Below, in pieces: positions 10,401-21,200 of a stretch of DNA of 64,000 nucleotides. The translations under genes and the position numbers were made by a program. Each line of letters begins with the position of its first letter. The stretch's first letter is position 1. Source of the DNA: Nipponacmea schrenckii (lineage: Eukaryota > Mollusca > Gastropoda > Lottiidae); contig JAUJPP010000002.1 in NCBI GenBank assembly GCA_030562195.1, positions 372,001-436,000 on the forward strand, written 5' to 3'. The notes under the pieces are model-generated. The model had not been told where the DNA came from. It was given only the letters and a program-made list of their open reading frames with translations, and searched no databases.

Positions 10401-12336
10401 TTCCTTATTTTTAGACATCAGTAGAATTCCGCTGAAACTGAAAATTTATGACATCACTATTGTAAAAGCTGGTTGTATTATATAGTAATGTCTTAAAATG
10501 ATGAAGACGTCAGATTGAAAATTGAAAACGTGCAAAATTGGTGTCTCAAATTCACTTAAAAAGTTGAGAAAAACCTCATTACAATCCCTTTAATTCTTGT
10601 ATTCCATGTTAATAATTTCATCTCCAAGTTGTTCATAAAAAACTGCCTCTTACAGACAAGAAAGCTGTAATTCTCAATCAGAATGTGAAGCAGAGAATAA
10701 TTCTGAGGAAGAAGAAGAAGAATGGTCTATGTACAGGTTGGATGGAATGATAACAGGAATGTTATAACAGAGATATGCTCTAATGTGTGTTTTAGTACAG
10801 ATTTAACAGAGAGTTGACCAATGCTAATTTAGAAACTCACTAAAAAGTGCATGGTGTGTGAATGGCATGAAATTATTTTTTTTCAGAGATCCCTGTTCCC
10901 CAAATAACATCTTAAATAGTTAATTAATGCGATTTTATATAGAAAATTTAGGATTGAAGTTATTTGATGCCTTTCATGTATGGATTTGGATGTAGTTAAG
11001 AATTATGATTTAGTTAACCACCCAGAAACCTAGTTTAATTCCATCTTCCCCCAAAATGAAATGATTAGATTGATGCAATAGCATGCAAGCTTCTGTTGTT
11101 GTCATCAGAAAACATAATATGTCAAGACTTTCAATTCTTTAACATTTTTAACGATTAATTTACACTTCAGGATAATTACTATATATTCTATCAGAAATTT
11201 TACTATTCTACATTACCAATTATTGTTAATATCTTCTTGTGGACTGAATCTACATGAATCTTCAAGGGATACTAAAGAGGTTTTCTAAAAATATGTGTGT
11301 TAGGTCACTGATAGCATCAATGTTCATCCTTAAAATTTTCAGACGTATTTCGTTCTTGTCCTTCCACTAAAAATAATTGTTGGAAGTTCTTAATTGTGAT
11401 GGCTTTATGTGCTACAAGCATAGTTTGCAATTAGTTAAGCCATCAAACACTTACATTTTGTTTAATTGCATGATCCACAGACATCTAATTCAAAATGTAA
11501 ATTTTAAGAAAACCTCTTTAAAATTCTTTAAATAAACCTGACATGTTGTTTGTTATAACTAAAAATAACTTATGGAAGAAATTGCAGATAGATTAAATCT
11601 AATATACTATTCTAATGTGTATTACAGTGCTATGAATAGATTCAAGAATTTAGATTCTAGAGCTACATCAGGTGATTCTACCAATGAGCTTAAAACACAG
11701 CATCAAAATACTATCACGTAAGATATCTTACTTATTAATGTCCTTGTCACTCCTGTTTTTTCAACACTTTCAAGTTTCCTTGTTTGATGATGTTTAACAT
11801 TGATTGTTTATTTTAAACCCCTATTTCAAAGCTATTTGTCCAGATATGATACATGTGTTGGTTGAATAGGACTTTTGACATTTATGTTAAATGTTTGTTT
11901 TGAAATATATATTTTGTTTCAGTGAGATAGGTATATACTCAGGGACTAAAGCTGACTGTACCAAGTTATCTACATCTGGTGTAGATGGTAACATTATCAT
12001 TTGGGATATCAAGGTAAATTAGCCATTTAAACTTGTTACTGCTAATGTTAAATACAAATCATACTATTATAAATAAGACTTATACATTCCCTCAATTGAT
12101 ATATAATTAAAGCTCAGACTGTTCTTTGTAGATTTCACTGTAACTTGAGGGTTAAGGCAGGCCAATTGAATTGCAACTGGAGCCTATTACTGACTCAAAC
12201 TCAGTTTTAGTTGTCTATTTCAATTTTCTTTTAATTAGTGTTATTGGATGGTAACTGTGCTCTTCAATATTTTAAAGAATTCTATTTTTGTTTTCAGAGT
12301 TTGGAGAAAAGTATCGCTGGATTGAAGATTGCTTAA
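7470..12336 (+). CDS. ARPC1: Actin-related protein 2/3 complex subunit 1 (ARPC1/p40)
   Basis: ARPC1 is the seven-bladed WD40 subunit of the Arp2/3 complex, which nucleates branched actin filaments. Exons: 7470-7536, 7894-8045, 8225-8333, 8464-8581, 8992-9051, 9296-9402, 9614-9716, 9879-9954, 10194-10297, 11628-11717, 11923-12013 and 12298-12336. All are GT-AG with matching phases and total 1116 nt (371 aa plus stop); human paralogues are about 370-372 aa. Diagnostic stretches are VHIYKKNG-like [15 protein letters not shown] then [79 protein letters not shown] and [12 protein letters not shown]. The insert helix just before the last blade reads [13 protein letters not shown], as in the NPF-contacting loop of the family. 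The start is the first ATG of [17 protein letters not shown]. One ancestral-type gene is seen here; vertebrates have ARPC1A and ARPC1B. An extra in-frame exon is described separately. Confidence 0.97.
10330..10592. repeat. Palindromic MITE, family 1, copy 1
   Basis: Terminal inverted repeats: AAAGGGATTGTAAAGAGGTTT on the left and ACCTCATTACAATCCCTTT on the right. Internal ACACTGATAGCATTGAT is shared with copy 2 in the same orientation. It lies in the ARPC1 intron and ends 63 bp before the candidate cassette exon. Confidence 0.8.
10656..10736 (+). CDS. ARPC1: Candidate cassette exon of ARPC1 (27-residue acidic insert)
   Basis: Between ARPC1 exons 9 and 10 lies an open 81-nt stretch. Its acceptor GCCTCTTACAG is good, and it ends in ACAG before a weak GTTGGA donor. 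Exon 9 ends in phase 2 and exon 10 begins in phase 2; this stretch accepts and returns phase 2, so inclusion keeps the frame (398 aa). It would add [16 protein letters not shown] followed by [11 protein letters not shown], placed after residue 298, directly before the insert helix SAMNRFKN. It lacks homology that I can recognise and the donor is poor, so it may be tissue-specific or a chance ORF. Confidence 0.45.
11263..11530. repeat. Palindromic MITE, family 1, copy 2
   Basis: Inverted ends: AAGGGATACTAAAGAGGTTTT on the left and TTAAGAAAACCTCTTTAAA on the right. Internal GTCACTGATAGCATCAATG matches copy 1. It lies between the candidate cassette exon and ARPC1 exon 10. Confidence 0.8.
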
Positions 12337-12816
12337 AGCCATTGTACTTATACCAACAAAAATATTTAACTGAAAAACCAATATCATGACCAAACAATAT
12401 TTTGTAACCATAAACAATTTCTATTTGTAAAATTAAAATATATCTCCAAAACTGGTCTTATCACATCATATGGAATAGTGAATGAATTTTGAGAGGATTT
12501 GTAGCACATGTAACATACCCATATTGGGTACTTTTGTCAAGCATTATGCGGGTCTGATTCATTCAAAAGTACTAACAATCAACTCAATTTGGAGACACCG
12601 GTACCTGCCATAGCAATGAACTCAACAAAACTTATTGTATTTAATTTTGAATTACATCTAGATGTACACTATTTATTCCCAGAAGTACTAGATACTAGTG
12701 AGGAATCACATTTATCTATGGTTCATTTGAAGAACAATATACAAAGGAATTTGAAACAATTTAATGACACTTTTACTAGAACAGATACATTTATAATAGT
12801 TAAATATACTGTGTAC

Positions 12817-12848
12817 AATAAAAGTTGGTAATTTACATATAAAATAAA
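12817..12848 (+). terminator. ARPC1 polyadenylation signals
   Basis: Two AATAAA hexamers at 12817-12822 and 12843-12848 lie about 0.5 kb after the ARPC1 stop codon. They are the best candidates for 3' end formation. An 80-codon open frame at 12589-12831 lies in this untranslated region and is not taken as a gene. Confidence 0.5.
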
Positions 12849-14045
12849 TCTTAAACTGTACAAACAATATACACAATAACATCTATAAATAATTGTCTAT
12901 TTACAATTGCCAAGATTGTAATATTGCAATATATTAGCCCAGATACAATCACTAGGTCTGTTATATATATTTGACACAAATATTTCAACACAGAAATTCA
13001 AAGTTAATTATTAACTTAAAATATATTCTCAAAGTGATTTATTTACAAACAAAAATATATAATTTTATTATGAATGCTTAAGCTTACATTAAAATGCAGA
13101 GGGCAATAAATGGTATTAAATTTGGTGCCTCAGTCCAATAAATGTTAATATAATAAATTACACAATAACAAACCATGTTATTTTACATTTATAATACACG
13201 CACAAATTACATCAAGTTCTGTCAGTGAGCAAACCAAGACAAGTGGAGAGTATTCCCTGAAATTACCTATTTGAGTCTGGTATTGAACATGCCAAAATTT
13301 CGTAATAGCTTGACATTTATAAAATATAACTTTTAGAACCTAAACACAATGGTGAGGTCAAATCTTGGGTTAGTTTTGAACTAATTCTTCATGGTAATAT
13401 ACAGTTTTAATCCAACACTTTCGCTAATCCGACATTATTGTGCTGTCCCGATATATTTTGGATTACTCAAAGTACACTGTATTATAACACCAAATTAATC
13501 ATTTAACGCTAACACAAGATTTCACCTCACCCAATGTATTTCATGGACCCTATATTAATTAATTTTTATCAAGACAATTGAGTTGTAAAATAGTTGTCAT
13601 AGAAACTGTTTCGGAGAAAAGATCTATATTTGATCTCCAATTTTCAAACTCAATTTTACACAGACATGTCTGGCAAATATGGCCAAGTCAACAGCCCTGC
13701 TTTTAAACCCAGAGTTATGTCATTCAACTGAGGTGATCCCATGACAATTACTATATTTTCCATATTATATTACGAAACGTTTCTCAAGTTTCAAATGACA
13801 ACCCAAACTATCTATATATCAGCTACACACCTATTACAATATCATGAAAGCAGAAACTCAACTGTAACACTCAATCAGTATTTTATATATCCAAAGAAGC
13901 GAAAAAAAAAGTCTGTTGAAAATATTTGTACAATGCTTTGACTATATATAGATGATATATTATAGCTACCACAGTGTGTTGCATATACTCAATAAGAGGT
14001 GTTATAACATATTCTTGTTTGAATTATTGTGTTATATAGTATGTA
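12849..14045. other. Convergent 3' region between ARPC1 and GBF1
   Basis: The two genes end tail-to-tail here. The stretch is AT-rich and holds several TTTATT hexamers (AATAAA on the minus strand, for example near 13028-13037) that could serve as the GBF1 polyadenylation signal. ATATGGCCAAGTCAACAGCCCTG at 13677-13699 recurs, slightly changed, in a GBF1 intron near 21,137. No other gene is seen. Confidence 0.5.
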
Positions 14046-17000
14046 TTATTGAGGAAGATTTGGATATACTGGGGTCTGATGCTGAGTTTCTTTCATTAGT
14101 ACTGGTTTTGTTTTCGCTGCATTGATCTGTAATAGATAAAGCACATTCGAAATTGTAAGAAGGAATTATCTTCAATATGTCTTCAGAAATATATCAAATA
14201 TACCAAACGAAAATCCATCCGACCTAGTTACCAGAATCAGGGCAAAAAGATAATCAGGAGACTTTTTGAAAGGCATGACCTCGCCGAACTACTTTTCCAA
14301 ACAAGAAAATATCATGACCCTTTCAACATTAGACTAATTAAGGTGGATTTTGTAATTGGCTCCAACTAGGTTCAGGTCTGTTTTTTCTATAAGACAATAG
14401 TTTCAGATGGCAAATGTTAAGTTTAAAGCAAAGATTAGGCCTAAAGATATATTACATTATGTCTGATTAACTTCAAGAACATTTAAAACATTAGAAATTA
14501 AGGTAGTCCCATGTAATTGGAAACCCAAAACGGGCGGTCTTTTTTTCATTAAGACAATACCTTTAACAATTTTAAAGCAGGAGTTTTTATTATTTTTCTA
14601 AAAATTTAACTTCAAATAAACATTTCAAACAGATAAGAAACCTTTGGAATGCCCCCAAATATTTTTTTAAAAAGAAAAAGCGATGTATTAGATAAATTTA
14701 AAACCCAAAAATTAGAATTTACCAAACTCAGATATAGTTAATAAACTCACAATGTAAATATCTTAATTTTGTTGTCAGATCATTATCAAAAATATTTTCT
14801 TTAAAAAATTGAAAATTTTTTTCAGCAAGGTTATTACCAAATAAATTTTCCCTTAAATCAACTGGGTTAAGAAGTCCATTTGGAATGCATGCCAATATTT
14901 ATTTCTTCACCAATATTATGCAAGCTTGTTTTGTTATGTATTCGAGCTAACATTTGACAAGCCAAATTAGGCAATTAGGGCCAAACTAAGATAGTAGTTA
15001 ATCCAAAACAGGTAACTAAGGTGTAAATATCTTAATTTTGTTGTCTTGATCATTATCAATACATATCAAATGATTCATAAACAATTCATTGATAAGTGAC
15101 GTTACATTGATCAGCAAGGGTTCAGTTATCCAAATATTTCCTTAATCGACTGGGTTAAGAGTATGATTTCCTATTTTTAATCCTGTTTCGGAATTAATTT
15201 CAACCTTATTTCAAAGACTTTCAGTGGCCATCACGCATCAGCAATAAAACTAAGACATTAAAATTCTAATATGCAGTTATTACTGATATTATGATGCCAG
15301 CTAAAGCGACAAAAGAACCATCATGGGCATGCCAAAGTTAAACAGACCAAATAAAACATGCTCCTCTACACCAGCAGGCTAAGAAGCGAGAATATACTTA
15401 CTGTTTGTAATAATAAAGGAAAAGATGTACCTGTATAACTACCCACTGATATAGGTTGTGTTTGCTGTGTACTTAGAGATGTGACTATAGGTAATGGTGG
15501 ATGTAAGATATAATTAGTACCAGGTGCTTCTTGAGATATTAATGGACTGCTAGCTCTTTCTGGTGATTGTGATCTGTCATCTATAATAAAATTGTTATTA
15601 TTATTATATCTTCCATGTTTTTTTTTAATATTTGAAATTTATCCTTTATGGATGAAATGTCCGAAACATGTGTGAACAGTACATACAATAGCCCATGGAA
15701 AAAAAAATTGAAAAATTGATAAAAATTTCCAGCATTGAGTTCTTGTGTGAGTGATAATTTACTTCTTAATATGTATAATGTAAAGAAATTGAAAACATTG
15801 AAAGCTGGTTGCAGAATTCTGAATAAAATTGTAAACAGTTAAACAATAAAACTCGGGAGTGTGTTGTATTTATTGTGAGATTGTTGAAGGATAAGTTGAA
15901 AAATAAGCTTACCTCTGATAACAGTAACACCTTCTAAAGGAACATCTGGTTGTATATCGGTAGTATTAGTAGTATTGGTATTCTCATTACCTACATCATT
16001 ACGCTCTATTTCTTTAGTCTTCGGTTCTATTTAAAAACAAATTTACATTACAATAGTAATTTTTCATGGAAATCAATCCAGCATTTAATAGATGAAATGA
16101 TCTGATGCATATGACGTCACATAAAACACTTAGTTTTAGTCCCATTACAGGAATCATACCAGTCTGACTGGAAGATGTTTAAAATCCCAATCAGTTCATG
16201 TGAGCACTCAAAACAGTTACCTGGTTTGAAGAGTTCTTCTTTTAAATTTGGTAAGAATGTATCGATTTTATCCCAAGTTAATTTCCACAGCTGTGATTCA
16301 ATACCATCAGCTGTACGAAATATACTAGCTGTTTCCATAACTAATAACATATTCTTTAATGATTCTGGTATAGCTTCAGACTAAATAAAATATAGATATA
16401 TAATCTCTAGATATCAAACAAATCTCAACAGAGTGTATTTAAACTATGACCTCAATCAAAATTATTTTATAAGGTATAAAATTTACAGTGTACTAGGTTT
16501 ATGTAAAGTGACAACAAATGAACACATGGCCACTAGCTTTAGTTGGGTTTACGATATTTGAAAGGATAAAAAATTTTGTTCCAAGTTGATGTAGAAGTAT
16601 TGACCTCAAGGAAGAAGGAAAATAAACTTCTATTGTATGTATGATAAACTTCTATTGTATGTATGATAAACTACTATTGTATGTATGATAAACTACTATT
16701 GTATGTATGATAAACTACTATTGTATGTATGATAAACTTCTATTGTATGTATGATAAACTACTATTGTATGTATGATAAACTACTATTGTATGTATGATA
16801 AACTTCTATTGTATGTATGATAAACTTCTATTGTATGTATGATAAACTACTATTGTATGTATGATAAACTACTATTGTATGTATGATAAACTTCTATTGT
16901 ATGTATGATAACTACTATTGTATGTATGATAAACTTCTATTGTATGTATGATAAACTACTATTGTATGCATGATAAACTTCTATTGTATGTATGATAAAC

Positions 17001-18208
17001 TACTATTGTATGTATGATAAACATCTATTGTATGTATGATAAACTACTATTGTATGTATGATAAACTACTATTGTATGTATGATAAACTTCTATTGTATG
17101 TATGATAAACTTCTATTGTATGTATGATAAACTACTATTGTATGTATGATAAACTACTATTGTATGTATGATAAACTACTATTGTATGTATGATAAACTT
17201 CTATTGTATGTATGATAAACTTCTATTGTATGTATGATAAACTACTATTGTATGTATGATAAACTACTATTTTATGGGTTGTAAACTACTATTTTATAGC
17301 TGGTAAACTACTATACTACTACTATATGGTAAAGGTAAACTACTATTTTATAGCTAGTACTACTATTTTATGGCTAGTAAACTACTATTTTATTAGAGTT
17401 GTGGTAAATTACTATACTGCCACTGGTAAACAACTATATTACGGCTAGTAAAATACTATTTTATGAGTGATAAAATACTACCGGTATTTTATTGGGTTGT
17501 AAACTACTATTTTATGGCTGTTACACTATTATTACCTGGCTGGTAAACTATTATATTTTGACTGTAAACAACTATATTATAAACTACTTTTTTTATGGAT
17601 GGTAAACTACTACTTTAAAGGGTGGTATTTTAAATTCATGTATGTCTTACCAATAAATCACTTCTATCAGCATGCATATATTTCTCCATAAAATCTAGTA
17701 TAGTCAACCACAGTGCTGTAAATGTTGTTAATGATAAAAGAGGACTTAAATGTTGAAGAAAAACCTGAAAGAAATCAAAAGAATAATGAAACAAAGCTTG
17801 AAAGCATAACAAGAAAAACTTCTTAATGAAATCAATAAAAGAAATATTTTAAGGACAATAGCACAAAGTGTTTTTGATTTCTAACAATACACTTAAATGC
17901 AATGAGCAAGACAGATTATTCTTTCCTTCTGCTATATTAGATAGCATTACTTGACAATTTTGATTTTCAGAATCTATAGGTTTAAATTTAGGGTTCAATA
18001 GAATCATACAGAACCAAATATTTCACATTCAGAATTTACCCTGATCAGACTTGTTTTATTCAACTCGACAAGGGAGCACCTACATAGGGTTCACAATAAT
18101 ACCTACCTTACAAAGTAAAGTGGAAGCTCTCATTCTTGTTTCTTCCATTCCACCAGGATCTTGTGAGTTAATATTCTCTAGTAATTTGGTTAATAGTGGA
18201 AACAGGAC
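14046..18208 (-). CDS. GBF1: GBF1 exons 32-37: HDS3 and proline-rich C-terminal tail
   Basis: Landmarks are [69 protein letters not shown], and then [21 protein letters not shown]. After these the tail is low-complexity (NTNTTNTTD, then [18 protein letters not shown]) and ends [15 protein letters not shown] before TAA at 14048-14046. In exon 36 the reading frame continues past a GTACAT at 15430 to a better GTAAGT donor at 15401. I took the latter, because it adds [11 protein letters not shown] and keeps phase 0 for the last exon. Confidence 0.9.
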
Positions 18209-21200
18209 CTATGGATATCAACAGTTTAATTTACAACACTAGGAAATTGTCAGTTATATTAAAACCAAACTTAAGCAAAAATAATAAGAATTCTACATCA
18301 CATTATTTGCACCTGAATTGGGTTAACAAAAATGGTCAATACCAATGTGCAGGAAGGAAATTTTGGACAACAGTTTAGTTTTGACAATATCTAGTGAAAA
18401 TTGGCAAATAAAGAGAAAACAAACATATCTTTCTTCATACTTTAGGTTTTGATTTTAGCTGGAAAAACTCACTATCAAAATAACCTATATAATATTATAC
18501 CTTATTAAAACAAGCCTCCCATTCTACAGCAGATAATGTCTGTAAATCATGAACTAATAAAGCTCGTTGTAAATAGGTTAAGGCTTGACTTCTCACTTGT
18601 CTTCTAGAATCACAACATAATCTGGCTATACCTGTAACAAATACATCCAGATATATCTCATTACACTATATTACAGTTCTCTGAGTTTCAGTCATCCCCA
18701 AGCCAGACTTTATCGAAAAGACAAAGATACAGTGATTTCAGCAAGCTAATTTTTTCTTCAAAATAGATTTTTTCAATCTTATATATATATTTTTTTTAAA
18801 AAAAATTTAAAAACAGTTTTTTTTTTTAAAAATTTTAAAAAAGGACGTTTTATTTTTTAGGGGAAAAAAATTTTAAAGGCTCTAGTTTAAAGAAGAAACA
18901 AAAAATTAATATTGCAATACTATTCCCGGGAAATTTATTAAATTTCAAAATATTACTTGTTTTTCTTTATTTAGAATCAATTTTCAAGGATGAATCATAG
19001 TGTGGAAATTTTAAAATGAACCTACCTTGCAAACATTCAATTTTAGCCCCGGGTGGTTTCTGTATCAAATACCTTATATCTATTTCCCGGAACAATCTAT
19101 TGGCAGAAACATTTACATGTATGCAGACAGCAAATTTAAAGAAATTGTAAACGGGCCCATTTTGAGCCTGTCATATGTTATTTATTAAATGGTGTGGAGC
19201 TAATTTCTTTTTTTATTTGTTCTTTTTATATTGAGAATATAATTTTTCCAAGGTTGGTTTCCAAAGATGAAATATTAAAATGAATACTTACCTTGTAAAA
19301 AAGGGGGGGAACCCCAAACATTTAGTTCTAAAGGGGGCCTGGATTTCAGCCAATTTTTACCTCGCACCGATCGGATTCAAAGCCCAGGGCCCCTAAGTCG
19401 TAACAGGCGACAGTAAGTGTAACCATGAGGTCAATTTGAATAAAAAATTTTTAAACTCAGCGGCCATATTGTCGCCTCACTTTTCATCATGAATTATTCT
19501 TTTAAAACACCCGCTGGTGGAGCAGATTTCCCTTAAATTTTAGATAGGGGTCCTTTTTTCCGAAAGTACGGCCCTATAAATGAGCCCTTTTTTTTTTAAT
19601 TTGTTCGGATTGGGCCTTCGAAAGGGACCTAGTCGTAGTTTTAAAATAAATACATGTATTTGTAGTTACATCTTGGTACAATAGTGCATAGCATATATGC
19701 ATATAGGGCCATCCACAGGAATGGATTTCTGAAAACTGAATAATTGTGAATAAAGTGAGCTGGTTAAATCCAAAAAATGAACCTCTTGCCTCAAGTCCGA
19801 ATGTAGGAAATATAATTGAAAAGCAGTACTTCTGTTCATACGTTTTTCATTAAGATCTTCCAAGAAATGTTTTTTCCTGACTTCAGATGCATAATTAGGG
19901 ATATTTTACTTACCTCCATTCAAACTGGCTTCTACAAAAGTCCTTATAGCATGAACACAACTTTCAAAATTATGTGGAGTTATATGAGCTGCATCACGAA
20001 CAAGGAAAGATAAAGTCTCTGAAGATTTCAACAATGCCTTGCTGTCACAATAATGTAATACTTCGTTTAAATCTATTGTAAATTGGTTGATTTTTCTTTG
20101 TTTTGAACTGGATGGTGGATCCTCTTTATTTACCTACAATTAATGGTAACTAATTGAATTTAGATCTGAGATTTAATAACAATATGACTTATATAATAGT
20201 ATGGGTATCTTTTTCAATTTATGTACTTAAACAACCCTGGACCCCCTTTGACATATATCTATTTGCATGGCACAGCTACAAGTCATCACCTATATATAAA
20301 ATAAAGAGCTTATATGCAATCAAAATCTGGCCAGAATCTGAGCTACTCTATTACCCAGTTTTAATTTTAGGGCATGCTGTCTCCCGATCTACCTATGGGA
20401 GACCCAAATCTACAGATATTTTCTTTTCAAAACCATAATTTTCACAGACCTACCATTTTAAATGTCAAAATTCCGCCAATATATCAAACAAACAAAAAAA
20501 AATTTGGTTGGTGAATTCTGATATTGAAGACTTACCAAAAGCCAACTACCATTATCTGGTACAGGACGTAACTGTAATTCTGGTGAAACAGAACCCACAC
20601 GTTTATTCTGTACATCATATAACTCACTATCACTAGTATAGCCTCTTTCACTAATATCACTATTCTGAGAATTAGTACATTGTATTTCACTGTCAGACTG
20701 GGCCCCTACAAATATAATTTCATACATTATGATTAAAGATTTAACAATATTGTGGAAAAGACTGCAAAGAAATCGACAGATTTGGTAATGATGGTCAACA
20801 CCCATCACAGTTTCCCATCTTGATAGGTACTTTCCTATCCAATAACATGATTAATCCTGGAACCTTAGGTCGGCAAGTTGAGTTTCCAAAAAGCAAACAG
20901 AGATAAGGTAAGATGTTATGGACATGAGCCTGTTGTTACTCCTAGATGGAAGCGATTCTGGCAGCTGATTGGTTATTATTCATAAATGCATTGCTGATTA
21001 ACCATCTCTTACCAGTAATTAACTAAAGTAATTGACCAATAGTGTTTGGTGGCTCGTTGACTGGACTTGATTATTGGGGTATTTAATTTTTTTTTGAATG
21101 TCACTGACCTATGGCTATCAGAATGACCGAAATATATGGCCAAATGAACAGCCCTGTTAGACTGCAATCCAGTCCAAATTTAAACTGTTCTTATCCCAAA

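Noticed and set aside
12589..12831. 80-codon open frame after ARPC1
   Set aside because: It lies in the ARPC1 3' untranslated region, overlaps the polyadenylation signal and has no family motif.
15402..15431. Alternative end of GBF1 exon 36 at GTACAT (15430)
   Set aside because: It would leave phase 1 before the last exon and give a frameshift; the GTAAGT donor at 15401 keeps phase 0.
16621..17270. Regular repeat array resembling a CRISPR array
   Set aside because: Units are contiguous 22-bp tandem copies without unique spacers, in an intron of a eukaryotic gene; it is a minisatellite.
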